A DNA stretch of 64,000 nt from Bacillus dicomae (GTDB taxonomy: Bacteria; Bacillota; Bacilli; Bacillales; Bacillaceae_G), in assembly GCF_006494425.1 (NCBI RefSeq), contig NZ_VHIV01000002.1, positions 992,001-1,056,000 of the forward strand. Direction: 5' to 3'. Positions 1 through 11,303 of the stretch are shown piece after piece. The notes under the pieces were generated by a model. The model was not told the DNA's origin. It did not search any database and was given only the letters and a program-made list of their open reading frames with translations. How positions within the stretch are numbered: the stretch's first letter is position 1; each line of letters opens with the position of its first letter. Made by a program: the position numbers and the translations under genes.

Positions 1-1011
1 GCGAACCAACGTCTTGTTGAAATTTTAGTGCCGAGTCCGGAGAAGCAATCTGGATTTAAAAACCCATTAGAAATGTTATTTGGCGGTGCTCAAAATTCAA
101 ATCAAACAACTGATTCACAGGAAGATGTTGAAATTGAAAAGAAACGCCAAGATGTGGAAAGAAAGCTTGCTGCGGGACTTCTTGAAGATGAAATTGTATC
201 GATTGAAGTGACTGAGCAACAGTCTTCCATGTTCGATATGTTACAAGGAACTGGCATGGAACAAATGGGAATGAATTTCCAAGATGCATTAGGAAGTTTT
301 ATGCCGAAAAAAACAAAAAAACGTAAACTTTCTGTAAAAGAAGCAAGAAAAGTCTTGACAAATGAGGAAGCACAGCGCTTAATTGATATGGATGAAGTTA
401 CACAAGAGGCTGTTTATCGTGCTGAACAGCTCGGGATTATTTTTATCGATGAAATTGACAAAATTGCTGGTAAGCAGTCGAATAGCGTAGATGTATCACG
501 TGAAGGTGTGCAACGTGACATTTTACCAATTGTAGAAGGATCGAATGTTGCGACAAAATACGGATCAGTAAAAACGGATTATATTTTATTCGTTGCAGCT
601 GGAGCATTTCATATGTCTAAACCGTCGGATTTAATTCCGGAATTGCAAGGGAGATTTCCGATTCGAGTAGAATTAACAAAATTATCGACGGATGATTTTG
701 TTAAAATATTAATCGAGCCTGACAATGCGTTAATTAAACAATATATGGCTTTATTAGCGACTGAAGGTATAGAAATTGAATTTTCAGACGAAGCTATTCG
801 TAAGATTGCTGAGATTGCTTATCAAGTTAATCAGGATACAGATAATATTGGAGCAAGAAGACTTCATACGATTATGGAGAAGCTCCTTGAAGATTTATCG
901 TTTGAAGCATCTGAAATTACGTTAGAGAAAATAACGATAACACCTCAATACGTTGAGGAGAAATTAGCAACGATTGCTAAAAATAAAGATGTGAGCCAGT
1001 TTATTTTGTAA
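1..1011 (+). CDS. hslU: HslU (ClpY) ATPase, C-terminal part, cut by window edge
   Basis: AAA+ unfoldase subunit of the HslUV (ClpYQ/CodWX) cytosolic protease, which feeds substrates to the HslV peptidase. The reading frame is open from base 1 to the TAA at 1009-1011, giving 336 visible residues. The family is about 460 residues long, so the N-terminal quarter with Walker A lies outside the window. Visible landmarks are the acidic intermediate (I) domain, the Walker B segment IIFIDEIDK (bases about 433-459), the [11 protein letters not shown] arginine-finger region, the sensor-2 stretch [16 protein letters not shown], and the C-terminal QFIL tail that docks into HslV. It lies 77 bp before codY, the usual Bacillus clpQ-clpY-codY order. 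The truncation is only a window effect. Confidence 0.97.
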   Translation, partial: ANQRLVEILVPSPEKQSGFKNPLEMLFGGAQNSNQTTDSQEDVEIEKKRQDVERKLAAGLLEDEIVSIEVTEQQSSMFDMLQGTGMEQMGMNFQDALGSFMPKKTKKRKLSVKEARKVLTNEEAQRLIDMDEVTQEAVYRAEQLGIIFIDEIDKIAGKQSNSVDVSREGVQRDILPIVEGSNVATKYGSVKTDYILFVAAGAFHMSKPSDLIPELQGRFPIRVELTKLSTDDFVKILIEPDNALIKQYMALLATEGIEIEFSDEAIRKIAEIAYQVNQDTDNIGARRLHTIMEKLLEDLSFEASEITLEKITITPQYVEEKLATIAKNKDVSQFIL

Positions 1012-1088
1012 TTGTGTCATCAGGTGACTCGCCCTAGTTTCCAAGTGATGAAAAAATATGTGAGTAACATGTAGGAGGAACTTTTGAA

Positions 1089-1868
1089 ATGGAATTATTA
1101 GCAAAAACAAGAAAATTAAATGCGTTATTACAGAGCGCAGCAGGAAAACCTGTAAACTTTAGAGAAATGTCTGACACAATGTGTGAAGTAATCGAAGCGA
1201 ATGTGTTCGTAGTAAGCCGTCGTGGTAAATTACTAGGTTATGCAATTCACCAACAAATTGAGAATGAGCGTATGAAACAAATGCTTGCAGAGCGTCAATT
1301 CCCAGAAGAGTATACACAAAGCTTATTCAACATTACAGAAACATCTTCAAACTTAGATGTAAATAGTGCTTACACAGCATTCCCAGTAGAAAATAGAGAA
1401 TTATTCGGTCAAGGTTTAACTACAATCGTACCAATCGTTGGTGGCGGTGAGCGTCTAGGCACATTAGTGTTAGCTCGTCTTGGTCAAGAGTTCTTAGATG
1501 ATGATTTAATCCTTGCTGAATACAGTTCAACTGTAGTAGGTATGGAAATTTTACGTGAAAAAGCAGAAGAAATCGAAGAGGAAGCACGTAGTAAAGCTGT
1601 TGTTCAAATGGCGATTAGCTCATTATCTTACAGTGAGTTAGAAGCAATCGAGCATATCTTCGAAGAATTAAATGGAACAGAAGGATTACTTGTTGCAAGT
1701 AAAATTGCTGATCGCGTAGGAATTACTCGTTCTGTAATCGTAAATGCATTACGTAAATTAGAAAGTGCTGGTGTTATTGAGTCTCGCTCTTTAGGTATGA
1801 AAGGAACATACATTAAAGTGCTAAACGACAAGTTTCTACAGGAACTTGCTAAATTAAAAACAAACTAA
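1089..1868 (+). CDS. codY: CodY, GTP/branched-chain amino acid-responsive global regulator
   Basis: DNA-binding regulator that represses stationary-phase, nutrient-uptake and virulence genes when GTP and Ile/Leu/Val are plentiful. The length is 259 residues, the family norm. The N-terminal ligand-binding GAF domain covers roughly residues 1-155 and is followed by an acidic helix. The C-terminal winged helix-turn-helix holds the recognition segment [19 protein letters not shown] near residue 203-221. The start ATG at 1089 follows AGGAGG with normal spacing. The gene lies downstream of hslU and ends at a strong terminator, so it is probably the last gene of the clp/cod operon. Identity is very secure. 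Confidence 0.99.
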
Positions 1869-1873
1869 TTTAT

Positions 1874-1906
1874 AAAACTCTCCTCATTTTTTGAGGAGAG
1901 TTTTTG
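1874..1906 (+). terminator. Intrinsic terminator after codY
   Basis: AACTCTCCTCA pairs with TGAGGAGAGTT around a TTTTT loop, and a T-run follows. It separates codY from rpsB. Confidence 0.9.
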
Positions 1907-2065
1907 TGTATAACAGATTGATGTTGTTTGTAAATAACTCTATCATCGTGTTTTTTTGAAAAGCTATGAATTGAATTTCAATTTTTTGCTTAAAAGAAAT
2001 ACAGGTTGGTAATACTAGAATTCGAGTATGAACAAAGAAAGTTTTACATTGTTCGCATTTTCGAC

Positions 2066-2919
<854 letters not shown>

Positions 2920-2928
2920 CAAAGTTGG

Positions 2929-2966
2929 AAAGGTGATAAGGGGTTCGGCCTTTTATCACCTTTTTT
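2929..2966 (+). terminator. Intrinsic terminator between rpsB and tsf
   Basis: AAAGGTGATAAGG pairs with CCTTTTATCACCTTT with a small bulge, and a T-run follows. Partial read-through would set the tsf level relative to rpsB. Confidence 0.85.
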
Positions 2967-3022
2967 AAGGTATAAACACCTTTATAAAAGGTATAAATAC
3001 ATATTTTAGGAGGATGAAAAGT

Positions 3023-3910
3023 ATGGCAATCACTGCACAAATGGTAAAAGAATTACGTGAAAAAACTGGCGCAGGTATGATGGACTGCAAAAAAGCTTTA
3101 ACAGAAACAAACGGCGACATGGAGAAGGCAATTGACTTCTTACGTGAAAAAGGTATTGCGAAAGCTGCTAAAAAGGCAGACCGCATCGCTGCTGAAGGTT
3201 TAACTTTCATCGAAACAAACGGTAACGACGGTTTAATCTTAGAATTAAACTCTGAAACTGATTTCGTTGCGAAAAACGAAGGTTTCCAAACATTAATTAA
3301 AGAATTAGCTGCTCACTTATTAACTAACAAACCAGCTAACGTTGAAGAAGCTATGGCTCAAACAATGGAAAACGGTAAAAAAGTTGAAGAGCACATCAAC
3401 GAAGCAATCGCTAAAATTGGTGAAAAACTTACACTTCGTCGTTTCGAAATCGTAACAAAAACTGATGCAGATGCATTCGGCGCTTACCTACACATGGGTG
3501 GACGCATTGGTGTTCTAACAGTTCTTGAAGGTTCTACTGATGAAGCAGCTGCTAAAGATGTTGCAATGCACATCGCTGCAGTTAACCCTAAATACATCGA
3601 CCGCGATGCTGTAACAGCTGAAGAAGTTGAGCATGAGCGTCAAGTATTAACACAACAAGCATTAAACGAAGGCAAGCCTGAAAAAATCGTTGCAAAAATG
3701 GTTGAAGGCCGTCTTGGCAAATTCTTCGAAGAAATTTGCTTACTTGACCAAGCATTCGTTAAAAACCCTGATATGAAAGTTCGTCAGTTCGTTGAGTCTA
3801 AAGGCGGAACATTAAAAGGATTCGTTCGCTACGCTGTTGGTGAAGGTATCGAAAAACGCGAAGACAACTTTGCTGAAGAAGTAATGAACCAAGTAAAAGG
3901 TAGTAACTAA
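3023..3910 (+). CDS. tsf: Elongation factor Ts
   Basis: Guanine-nucleotide exchange factor for EF-Tu. I place the start at ATG 3023 (295 residues, [16 protein letters not shown]). The AGGAGG at 3008-3013 directly abuts the in-frame ATG at 3014, leaving no spacer for it, but stands 9 nt from 3023. The N-terminal UBA-like domain ([12 protein letters not shown]) is followed by the TDFVAKN motif that contacts the EF-Tu nucleotide site, then the dimerisation/core domains. The short leader holds two direct copies of AAGGTATAAA (2967 and 2988), of unknown meaning. The gene is ended by a terminator. Confidence 0.98.
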   Translation: MAITAQMVKELREKTGAGMMDCKKALTETNGDMEKAIDFLREKGIAKAAKKADRIAAEGLTFIETNGNDGLILELNSETDFVAKNEGFQTLIKELAAHLLTNKPANVEEAMAQTMENGKKVEEHINEAIAKIGEKLTLRRFEIVTKTDADAFGAYLHMGGRIGVLTVLEGSTDEAAAKDVAMHIAAVNPKYIDRDAVTAEEVEHERQVLTQQALNEGKPEKIVAKMVEGRLGKFFEEICLLDQAFVKNPDMKVRQFVESKGGTLKGFVRYAVGEGIEKREDNFAEEVMNQVKGSN

Positions 3911-3918
3911 TACAGATT

Positions 3919-3944
3919 AGGGAACACATTGTGTTCCCTTTTTT
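3919..3944 (+). terminator. Intrinsic terminator after tsf
   Basis: AGGGAACAC pairs with GTGTTCCCT and is followed by T6. Confidence 0.9.
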
Positions 3945-3976
3945 AAAATAAAGATGTAAGCAATTGGAGGTTCATT

Positions 3977-4699
3977 ATGAGTAAACCGAAATATAATCGT
4001 GTCGTTTTAAAGCTGAGTGGAGAAGCTTTAGCTGGCGAGCAAGGATTTGGAATTAACCCAGCTGTTATTAAGTCAGTTGCGGAACAAGTGAAAGAAATTG
4101 CAGAACTAGATGTAGAGGTTGCTGTTGTTGTCGGTGGCGGTAACATTTGGCGTGGGAAAATCGGAAGTGAAATGGGCATGGATCGTGCAGGAGCAGATTA
4201 CATGGGCATGTTAGCTACAGTTATGAATTCTTTAGCTCTTCAAGATAGCTTGGAGAACATTGGAATTCAAACTCGCGTACAAACTTCAATTGAAATGCGT
4301 CAAGTGGCAGAACCATACATTCGTCGTAAAGCAGTTCGTCACTTAGAGAAGAAACGTGTTGTTATCTTTGCAGCAGGTACAGGTAACCCTTACTTCTCTA
4401 CAGATACAACGGCAGCATTACGCGCAGCTGAAATCGAAGCTGATGTTATCTTGATGGCAAAAAATAATGTGGATGGCGTATATAATGCAGATCCATCTAT
4501 TGACCCAACAGCTACGAAATACGAAACACTTACTTACCTAGATGTATTAAAAGAAGGTTTAGGTGTAATGGATTCTACGGCTTCTTCTTTATGTATGGAT
4601 AATGATATTCCATTAATTGTATTCTCAGTTATGGAAAAAGGTAATATTAAACGTGCCGTTTTAGGCGAAAATATCGGAACAGTTGTAAGGGGGAAATAA
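3977..4699 (+). CDS. pyrH: UMP kinase
   Basis: Phosphorylates UMP to UDP in the cytosol, the committed step to UTP and CTP. This is the bacterial hexameric amino-acid-kinase-fold enzyme and has 240 residues. Visible motifs are LKLSGEAL near the N-terminus (phosphate binding), [10 protein letters not shown] (glycine-rich loop), [11 protein letters not shown], and [19 protein letters not shown], part of the UMP/ATP site. ATG 3977 follows TTGGAGG. frr begins 2 bp after its stop codon, so the two are co-transcribed. Confidence 0.98.
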   Translation: MSKPKYNRVVLKLSGEALAGEQGFGINPAVIKSVAEQVKEIAELDVEVAVVVGGGNIWRGKIGSEMGMDRAGADYMGMLATVMNSLALQDSLENIGIQTRVQTSIEMRQVAEPYIRRKAVRHLEKKRVVIFAAGTGNPYFSTDTTAALRAAEIEADVILMAKNNVDGVYNADPSIDPTATKYETLTYLDVLKEGLGVMDSTASSLCMDNDIPLIVFSVMEKGNIKRAVLGENIGTVVRGK

Positions 4700-4701
4700 A
4701 T

Positions 4702-5259
4702 ATGGGACAACAAGTATTGAAGTCTTCAAACGAAAAAATGGAAAAAGCAGTTGCTGCTTACTCTCGTGAATTAGCAACAGTTCGTGCTGGCCGTGCAAAC
4801 GCGTCTGTATTAGATAAAGTACAAGTTGATTACTATGGTGCACCAACACCTGTTGTGCAATTAGCGAACATTACAGTTCCAGAAGCACGTTTACTAGTAA
4901 TTCAACCTTATGATAAAACTTCTATCGGTGATATCGAAAAAGCAATTTTAAAAGCAGATTTAGGCTTAAACCCTTCTAATGATGGAACTGTAATTCGTAT
5001 TGCATTCCCTGCATTAACAGAAGAGCGTCGTCGTGATCTTGTAAAAGTTGTGAAAAAATATGCTGAAGAAGCAAAAGTTGCTGTTCGTAACGTACGTCGT
5101 GACGGTAATGATGATCTTAAGAAGCTTGAAAAAGCTGGTGAGATTACAGAAGATGATTTAAGAGGATATACTGAAGATATCCAAAAAGAAACAGATAAAT
5201 ATATTGCAAAAGTTGACGAAATCGCAAAAAACAAAGAAAAAGAAATCATGGAAGTGTAA
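4702..5259 (+). CDS. frr: Ribosome recycling factor
   Basis: Splits the post-termination ribosome together with EF-G. The protein has 185 residues, the universal length. It has the three-helix-bundle signature: the conserved [18 protein letters not shown] segment with the hinge-adjacent [15 protein letters not shown], and the C-terminal helix [21 protein letters not shown]. It is coupled to pyrH (2-bp gap), with the SD AAGGGGG lying in the end of pyrH. A terminator follows. Confidence 0.99.
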   Translation: MGQQVLKSSNEKMEKAVAAYSRELATVRAGRANASVLDKVQVDYYGAPTPVVQLANITVPEARLLVIQPYDKTSIGDIEKAILKADLGLNPSNDGTVIRIAFPALTEERRRDLVKVVKKYAEEAKVAVRNVRRDGNDDLKKLEKAGEITEDDLRGYTEDIQKETDKYIAKVDEIAKNKEKEIMEV

Positions 5260-5280
5260 TAGCGATACTTTCGCAAATAT

Positions 5281-5306
5281 GACCCTCTTCTTAAGGGGGT
5301 CTTTTT
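5281..5306 (+). terminator. Intrinsic terminator after frr
   Basis: GACCCTC pairs with GGGGGTC (one G-U pair) and a T5 run follows. Confidence 0.8.
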
Positions 5307-5344
5307 ACACTTTTAGGCATACGTCTGCTTGCTGGAGGGTATGA

Positions 5345-6121
5345 ATGATGTTTAAAAACTTTCCTTTTTTTAAAGGTAAAAAGGACACATCGTTTGATCA
5401 TCTCGTTGAAGAAGTGAAAAAAGGATATATCCCAGAACATATTGCTATCATTATGGATGGTAATGGAAGATGGGCGAAGAGGAGAGCAATGCCTCGTATT
5501 GCGGGACATCATGAAGGTATGCAAGTTGTAAAGAAAATTACAAAATTTGCAAGCAAACTTAATGTGAAAGTATTAACTCTCTATGCTTTTTCAACTGAGA
5601 ACTGGAAAAGACCGAAAAAGGAAGTGGATTATTTAATGAGGCTTCCAGAAGAATTTTTAGGGACATTTTTACCAGAATTGATTGAAGAGAACGTACAAGT
5701 CCGAGTAATAGGGCAACAAGATCGTCTTCCTACGCATACACGCAGAGCGATGGAGAAGGCCATGGAAGATACGAAAGAGAATACGGGATTAATTCTTAAT
5801 TTCGCGTTAAACTATGGAAGTCGAGATGAAATCGTTTCTGCTGTGCAACGTATGATGAAAGATAGTGAGGAAGGAAAGGTTCGCGTTGAAGATGTAAGTG
5901 AAGAAATGCTTTCTTCTTACTTAATGACGAGTTCTTTACCTGATCCTGAGTTGTTAATCCGTACAAGTGGAGAGTTACGTATTAGTAATTTCATGTTATG
6001 GCAAATAGCATATTCGGAATTCTGGTTTACAGATGTGTATTGGCCAGACTTTACTGAAGAACATTTGCTAAATGCAATTACAGACTTTCAACATAGAGGG
6101 CGCAGATTCGGAGGCGTGTAG
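5345..6121 (+). CDS. uppS: Undecaprenyl diphosphate synthase (cis-prenyltransferase)
   Basis: Condenses eight isopentenyl diphosphates onto farnesyl diphosphate in cis to make the C55 lipid carrier for wall polymers. The protein has 258 residues. It has the diphosphate-binding IIMDGNGRWAKRR motif with the essential Asp, the AFSTENWKRP motif, and the C-terminal RTSGELRISNF and YSEFWFTDVYWPDF segments that bind IPP. ATG 5345 is followed by a second ATG at 5348; GGAGGG at 5335-5340 suits either one. It forms an operon with cdsA, dxr and rasP, all separated by short gaps. Confidence 0.97.
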   Translation: MMFKNFPFFKGKKDTSFDHLVEEVKKGYIPEHIAIIMDGNGRWAKRRAMPRIAGHHEGMQVVKKITKFASKLNVKVLTLYAFSTENWKRPKKEVDYLMRLPEEFLGTFLPELIEENVQVRVIGQQDRLPTHTRRAMEKAMEDTKENTGLILNFALNYGSRDEIVSAVQRMMKDSEEGKVRVEDVSEEMLSSYLMTSSLPDPELLIRTSGELRISNFMLWQIAYSEFWFTDVYWPDFTEEHLLNAITDFQHRGRRFGGV

Positions 6122-6138
6122 AAAGAGAGGGTTTGGTA

Positions 6139-6930
6139 GTGAAACAGAGAATTATTACTGGAGTGGTTGCTGCCGCGCTATTCATTCCCATCGTAATTTA
6201 CGGTGGCGTGCCTTTTACGGTTTTAGTGTATGCACTGGCTTCTATAGGTTTATATGAATTAATTCGTATGAATAAGCTTACGCTTATTTCAGTACCAACA
6301 GTTTTAGCTGCAGTATTATTATGGGTTATTTTAATTCCAAGTAGTGCATCAGAACTGTTTACTTGGATTGGATTAGGTAAATTAGAAATCACATTTGTGA
6401 TTGTTTTATTACTTTTATCATATACAGTCCTTTCTAAGAATACATTTACTTTTGACAATGCTTCATTTTTACTAATGGCAACAACATATGTTGCAATGGG
6501 ATTCTTATATCTGAATGAAACGAGAATATTAGGAATTAAATATGTGTTTTGTGCATTATTTGTTATATGGGCTACTGATTCAGGCGCATATTTCGTAGGA
6601 AAAGCATTAGGAAAAAGAAAATTGTGGCCAGAAATTAGTCCAAATAAAACAATTGAAGGTTCATTGGGCGGTATCGTTTGTGGAATTATTGTGGCACTTG
6701 TATACAACGTGTTCTTCCCAGTTGAATCGAATGTATTAATTTTAATTGTGCTAACAATTATCATTTCTATTTTTGGACAAATTGGTGATTTAGTACAATC
6801 TGCATTTAAGCGTCATTATGGCGTAAAAGATTCAGGTACAATTTTACCTGGACATGGTGGCATATTAGATCGAACAGATAGTTGGTTATTCGTTTTACCA
6901 ATTCTCTACTTCTTATTACAATATAATTAA
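6139..6930 (+). CDS. cdsA: Phosphatidate cytidylyltransferase (CDP-diglyceride synthase)
   Basis: Membrane enzyme making CDP-diacylglycerol from phosphatidic acid and CTP, the precursor for all phospholipids here, including the PgsA product. I choose GTG 6139 (263 residues, [15 protein letters not shown]), which lies 8 nt after GAGAGGG. A TTG at 6133 is in frame but too close to the SD. The protein is almost wholly hydrophobic, with about seven or eight membrane segments. It ends in the family signature [19 protein letters not shown] followed by DRTD. It begins 17 bp after uppS. Confidence 0.96.
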   Translation: MKQRIITGVVAAALFIPIVIYGGVPFTVLVYALASIGLYELIRMNKLTLISVPTVLAAVLLWVILIPSSASELFTWIGLGKLEITFVIVLLLLSYTVLSKNTFTFDNASFLLMATTYVAMGFLYLNETRILGIKYVFCALFVIWATDSGAYFVGKALGKRKLWPEISPNKTIEGSLGGIVCGIIVALVYNVFFPVESNVLILIVLTIIISIFGQIGDLVQSAFKRHYGVKDSGTILPGHGGILDRTDSWLFVLPILYFLLQYN

Positions 6931-6953
6931 TGAATGAACGAGGGGTTGGAATC

Positions 6954-8096
6954 ATGAAAAACATTAGTTTATTAGGTGCAAGCGGATCAATTGGTACACA
7001 AACTTTAGATGTATTACGCTCGCACCCAGACCAATTCCGTCTCGTTGCTTTTTCTGTAGGGAAAAATATTGACTACGCAGTAAAGGTAATTCAAGAATTT
7101 TCTCCGCAAATCGTCTCTGTGCAAAGAGAGGAAGATGTTTTAAAACTGCAAGCTGTTTCTGGTAATACAAAAATTGTATATGGTAGTGAAGGGCTTTTAG
7201 AAGTAGCATTACATCCAGATGCGGAGATTGTAGTAAATGCTGTTGTAGGTAGCGTAGGGTTGTTACCAACACTTCGTGCAATTGAGGCGAAAAAAACAAT
7301 TGGAATTGCAAATAAAGAAACGTTAGTAACTGCAGGGCATCTTGTAATGGAAGCGGCGCGAAAACATAATGTTTCGTTACTTCCAGTAGATAGTGAACAT
7401 TCAGCTATTTTTCAATGTTTGAATGGTGAAAATGAAAAAAGAATTTCTCGATTAATTATTACGGCTTCTGGTGGAAGTTTCCGTGATAAAACGAGAGATG
7501 AATTGCATCATGTGACCGTAGAAGATGCGCTTCGACATCCAAACTGGTCAATGGGTTCGAAAATTACAATTGATTCTGCTACAATGATGAATAAGGGGCT
7601 AGAGGTAATTGAAGCACATTGGCTTTTTGGTATCCCTTATGAGCAAATCGATGTTGTTTTACATAAAGAAAGTATTATTCATTCTATGGTTGAATTTGAA
7701 GATCGTAGTGTGATGGCACAGCTTGGTTCACCTGATATGCGAGTACCAATTCAATACGCACTTACATATCCTGATCGATTACCACTTTCAGACACAAAGC
7801 AGTTAAATTTATGGGAAATGGGTACATTGCATTTTGAGAAAATGAACGAAGCACGTTTCCGCTGCTTACGTTTTGCGTATGAGGCTGGAAAAGCAGGTGG
7901 AAGTATGCCAGCTGTAATGAATGCAGCAAATGAAGTAGCTGTTGAAGCTTTTTTACAAAAGAGAATTAGTTTCTTAACAGTGGAAGACCTCATTGAAAAA
8001 GCAATGAACCATCACAATGTCATTGCACGTCCGAGCTTAGAGGAAATTCTGGAAATTGATGCAACCACAAGACGGTTTGTGATGGAACAAATTTAG
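6954..8096 (+). CDS. dxr: 1-deoxy-D-xylulose 5-phosphate reductoisomerase
   Basis: Second step of the MEP isoprenoid pathway: NADPH-dependent rearrangement of DXP to MEP; the fosmidomycin target. The start is ATG 6954 (380 residues, [19 protein letters not shown]), preceded by GAGGGG with good spacing. An in-frame upstream ATG at 6930 has no SD and overlaps cdsA. The N-terminal GASGSIG is the NADPH loop. The metal/substrate motifs [35 protein letters not shown] and EVIEAHWLF are all present. It supplies precursors for UppS, encoded two genes upstream. Confidence 0.98.
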   Translation: MKNISLLGASGSIGTQTLDVLRSHPDQFRLVAFSVGKNIDYAVKVIQEFSPQIVSVQREEDVLKLQAVSGNTKIVYGSEGLLEVALHPDAEIVVNAVVGSVGLLPTLRAIEAKKTIGIANKETLVTAGHLVMEAARKHNVSLLPVDSEHSAIFQCLNGENEKRISRLIITASGGSFRDKTRDELHHVTVEDALRHPNWSMGSKITIDSATMMNKGLEVIEAHWLFGIPYEQIDVVLHKESIIHSMVEFEDRSVMAQLGSPDMRVPIQYALTYPDRLPLSDTKQLNLWEMGTLHFEKMNEARFRCLRFAYEAGKAGGSMPAVMNAANEVAVEAFLQKRISFLTVEDLIEKAMNHHNVIARPSLEEILEIDATTRRFVMEQI

Positions 8097-8112
8097 CAAA
8101 GGTGGTATGGAA

Positions 8113-9369
8113 TTGAATACAGCGATTGCCTTTATATTAATTTTCGGTGCACTCGTATTTTTCCATGAGCTAGGGCATCTATATTTCGCAAAAAGAGCAG
8201 GTATTTTATGCCGTGAGTTTGCGATTGGTTTTGGTCCGAAAATATTCTCATTTGAAAAGAATGAAACGGTGTATACGATTCGATTACTGCCCCTTGGTGG
8301 CTATGTAAGAATGGCTGGCGAGGATGCAGACACAGTTGAGTTAAAGCCTGGGAAAAAGGTTGGCCTTGTATTAAATGAAAAAGACGAAGTTAAAAAATTA
8401 GTTTTTGATGGATATGAAAAGTATCCAAATGTTCGCGTTATTGAAGTCGAACAAGCTGATTTAGAGCACAACCTAACAATTTCGGGCTATGAAGAGTATG
8501 AGGAAGAGCTTCAAACATTCCGAGTAAACGAAAAGGCTCGCATTATTACTGCTGGTGAAGAAATTCAAATTGCTCCGTATAATAGGCAGTTCGGCTCTAA
8601 GAAATTGGGTCAACGTGCTTTAACAATCTTTGCAGGTCCTGCAATGAACTTCATTTTAGCATTTGTTATTTTTGTGATTCTTGGATTTGTACAAGGTGTT
8701 CCCGTTGACAAGCCAATGGTCGGAAAAGTAATGGGAAATAGTGCTGCAGAGCAAGCTGGATTAAAAGAAAATGATACAATTCAAGCAATTGATGGGAAAA
8801 ACACAAGTACATGGAAAGATGTTGTTACCATAGTACGTGAAAACCCAAATAAAGAAATTACGTTACAAGTAAAGCGTGATAATGAACAGTTTAATGTAAA
8901 AGTAACGCCAACACTCGATAAAGAAGGTAAAGAAGAAGTTGGTAGAATTGGTGTTTACTCTCCTGTAGAGAAAACGGTAATAGGTTCTATTAAATCAGGT
9001 TTTGAACAAACATACCAATGGACGAAACTAATTTTTGAGTCTCTTGTAAAATTAGTAACAGGTCAATTCTCTATTAATGAGTTGTCAGGTCCGGTAGGAA
9101 TTTATAATCTAACAGATCAAGTTGTAGATTATGGATTTACGCGTGTATTAAGTTTAGCAGCAGTTTTAAGTATTAACCTTGGTTTATTTAATTTACTACC
9201 AGTTCCTGCTTTAGACGGTGGACGTTTGTTCTTCTTCTTAATTGAAGCGTTACGAGGGAAACCAATTGACCGTCAAAAAGAAGGAATGGTTCACTTTATT
9301 GGTTTTGCATTATTAATGCTACTTATGTTAGTTGTAACTTGGAATGACATTCGTAAGTTTTTCTTGTAA
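8113..9369 (+). CDS. rasP: Site-2 intramembrane zinc metalloprotease RasP (RseP family)
   Basis: Multi-pass membrane protease that cleaves anti-sigma factors such as RsiW, FtsL, and signal-peptide remnants. The zinc-binding HELGH lies at residues 18-22 in the first membrane helix. The third ligand is in the LPVPALDGGR motif (D368). A PDZ domain lies between (about residues 190-270, VMGNSAAEQAGLKENDTIQAIDG). I favour TTG 8113 (418 residues, MNTAIAFILIF) because AAAGGTGG at 8097-8104 is optimally spaced for it. The in-frame ATG 8107 sits only 2 nt from that SD. Either start leaves the protein essentially unchanged. Confidence 0.93.
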   Translation: MNTAIAFILIFGALVFFHELGHLYFAKRAGILCREFAIGFGPKIFSFEKNETVYTIRLLPLGGYVRMAGEDADTVELKPGKKVGLVLNEKDEVKKLVFDGYEKYPNVRVIEVEQADLEHNLTISGYEEYEEELQTFRVNEKARIITAGEEIQIAPYNRQFGSKKLGQRALTIFAGPAMNFILAFVIFVILGFVQGVPVDKPMVGKVMGNSAAEQAGLKENDTIQAIDGKNTSTWKDVVTIVRENPNKEITLQVKRDNEQFNVKVTPTLDKEGKEEVGRIGVYSPVEKTVIGSIKSGFEQTYQWTKLIFESLVKLVTGQFSINELSGPVGIYNLTDQVVDYGFTRVLSLAAVLSINLGLFNLLPVPALDGGRLFFFLIEALRGKPIDRQKEGMVHFIGFALLMLLMLVVTWNDIRKFFL

Positions 9370-9408
9370 AATAAAGTGAAACTTATAATGAAATAGAGCT
9401 CGTAGAAT

Positions 9409-9442
9409 AAAATCCCTCACCTAACTCGAGGTGAGGGGTTTT
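9409..9442 (+). terminator. Intrinsic terminator after rasP
   Basis: AAAATCCCTCACCT pairs perfectly with AGGTGAGGGGTTTT around a 6-nt loop. It ends the uppS-cdsA-dxr-rasP operon. Confidence 0.92.
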
Positions 9443-9478
9443 ACTGCGTGTAAGAGTAAAATGAAGAGGTGCGAATAA

Positions 9479-11179
9479 ATGAAACAAAGTATGGTATTCA
9501 GTCCTACATTACGTGAAGTTCCAGCTGATGCTGAGATTAAGAGTCATCAGTTATTACTTCGTGCAGGTTTTATGCGTCAAAATGCTTCTGGTATTTATAG
9601 TTTTCTACCATTTGGTTTAAAAGTACTACACAAAGTAGAACGAATCGTTCGAGAAGAAATGGAGCGCGCAGGAGCTGTAGAATTATTAATGCCAGCGATG
9701 CAAGCTGCAGAATTATGGCAAGAGTCAGGTCGTTGGTATTCTTACGGATCTGAATTAATGCGTATGAAAGATCGTAATGCTCGTGAATTCGCATTAGGAG
9801 CGACACATGAAGAAGTAATTACGGATCTTGTGCGTGATGAAGTGAAATCATATAAAAAATTACCGTTAACATTATACCAAATTCAAACAAAATTCCGTGA
9901 TGAACAAAGACCTCGTTTCGGTTTATTACGCGGAAGAGAGTTTCTTATGAAAGACGCATATTCTTTCCATGCTACACAAGAGAGCTTAGATGAAGTGTAC
10001 GATCGCTTATACAAAGCATACTCTAACATTTTTGCTCGTTGTGGCTTGAATTTCCGTGCAGTTATTGCTGACTCTGGAGCAATGGGCGGAAAAGATACAC
10101 ATGAATTTATGGTATTATCTGATGTTGGTGAAGATACAATTGCATACTCTGATACATCTGATTATGCAGCAAACATCGAAATGGCTCCTGTTGTAGCTAC
10201 GTATACGAAGAGCGATGAAGCAGAAAAAGCACTTGAAAAAGTAGCAACACCAGACCAAAAAGCAATTGAAGAAGTATCTGCATTCTTAAACATTGCAGCT
10301 GACAAGTGCATTAAGTCTATGGTATTTAAAGTAGATGAGAAATTAGTAGTTGTACTTGTTCGTGGCGATCACGAAGTAAACGATGTGAAAGTGAAAAATG
10401 TATATGGCGCTTCAGTTGTTGAGCTTGCTTCACATGAAGAAGTAAAAGAATTATTAAATTGTGAAGTTGGTTCATTAGGACCTATTGGTGTAACAGGTGA
10501 TATCGAGATTATTGCTGATCACGCTGTAGCATCAATAGTTAACGGATGTTCAGGAGCGAACGAAGAAGGATTCCATTATGTAAATGTAAATCCAGAACGT
10601 GACTTTAAAGTAAGTCAATATACAGATTTACGCTTCATTCAAGAAGGAGACCAATCTCCTGACGGAAACGGAACAATTCTTTTCGCACGTGGAATTGAAG
10701 TTGGTCATGTATTCAAATTAGGAACTCGTTATAGTGAAGCAATGAACGCAACATTCCTAGATGAAAACGGAAAAAACCAACCACTTATTATGGGTTGTTA
10801 CGGCATTGGTGTATCTCGTACAGTGGCAGCAATTGCAGAGCAGTTTAATGATGAGAACGGTTTAGTTTGGCCAAAAGCTGTTGCACCGTTTCATGTACAT
10901 GTAATTCCAGTAAATATGAAATCTGATGCACAACGTGAAATGGGTGAAAATATCTACAACTCATTACAAGAGCAAGGATATGAAGTATTACTAGATGATC
11001 GTGCAGAACGTGCAGGTGTTAAATTTGCAGATGCAGATTTATTCGGTCTTCCAGTTCGCGTTACAGTTGGTAAAAAAGCAGACGAAGGTATTGTAGAAGT
11101 GAAAATACGAGCTACAGGCGAGTCTGAAGAAGTAAAAGTAGAAGAACTTCAAACATATATTGCTAATATTTTAAAATAA
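9479..11179 (+). CDS. proS: Prolyl-tRNA synthetase, bacterial type (ProS1)
   Basis: Class II aminoacyl-tRNA synthetase charging tRNA-Pro. The protein has 566 residues. It has motif 1 around [12 protein letters not shown] and motif 2 [27 protein letters not shown]. The large INS editing domain, inserted at about residues 230-400, hydrolyses Ala-tRNA-Pro. Motif 3 is [17 protein letters not shown], and the C-terminal anticodon-binding domain includes [23 protein letters not shown]. The INS insertion marks this as the bacterial form rather than the eukaryote-like ProS. SD GAAGAGGTG precedes ATG 9479. No T-box leader is visible in the short upstream gap. Confidence 0.98.
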   Translation: MKQSMVFSPTLREVPADAEIKSHQLLLRAGFMRQNASGIYSFLPFGLKVLHKVERIVREEMERAGAVELLMPAMQAAELWQESGRWYSYGSELMRMKDRNAREFALGATHEEVITDLVRDEVKSYKKLPLTLYQIQTKFRDEQRPRFGLLRGREFLMKDAYSFHATQESLDEVYDRLYKAYSNIFARCGLNFRAVIADSGAMGGKDTHEFMVLSDVGEDTIAYSDTSDYAANIEMAPVVATYTKSDEAEKALEKVATPDQKAIEEVSAFLNIAADKCIKSMVFKVDEKLVVVLVRGDHEVNDVKVKNVYGASVVELASHEEVKELLNCEVGSLGPIGVTGDIEIIADHAVASIVNGCSGANEEGFHYVNVNPERDFKVSQYTDLRFIQEGDQSPDGNGTILFARGIEVGHVFKLGTRYSEAMNATFLDENGKNQPLIMGCYGIGVSRTVAAIAEQFNDENGLVWPKAVAPFHVHVIPVNMKSDAQREMGENIYNSLQEQGYEVLLDDRAERAGVKFADADLFGLPVRVTVGKKADEGIVEVKIRATGESEEVKVEELQTYIANILK

Positions 11180-11180
11180 G

Positions 11181-11215
11181 AAGAGGTACCTCGTAATGGG
11201 GTACCTTCTCTTTCT
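11181..11215 (+). terminator. Intrinsic terminator after proS
   Basis: GAGGTACC pairs with GGTACCTTC, with an extended imperfect stem, and a T-rich tail follows. Confidence 0.75.
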
Positions 11216-11303
11216 TTGTAAACGTATTTTGTAAAAGAAGAAGGGAGAAATCTTTCTTTGTAGTACGTTTCAATTTATAATAGCAAATGGAAGGAGAGTG
11301 CTT

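Noticed and set aside
1-1011. hslU as a truncated pseudogene
   Set aside because: The frame is open to the window edge; the missing N-terminus is outside the window.
3014-3022. Upstream ATG of tsf
   Set aside because: It directly abuts AGGAGG with no spacer; ATG 3023 has ideal spacing and the conserved family N-terminus.
9370-9478. T-box leader for proS
   Set aside because: The gap holds only the rasP terminator; no T-box sequence and too little room.
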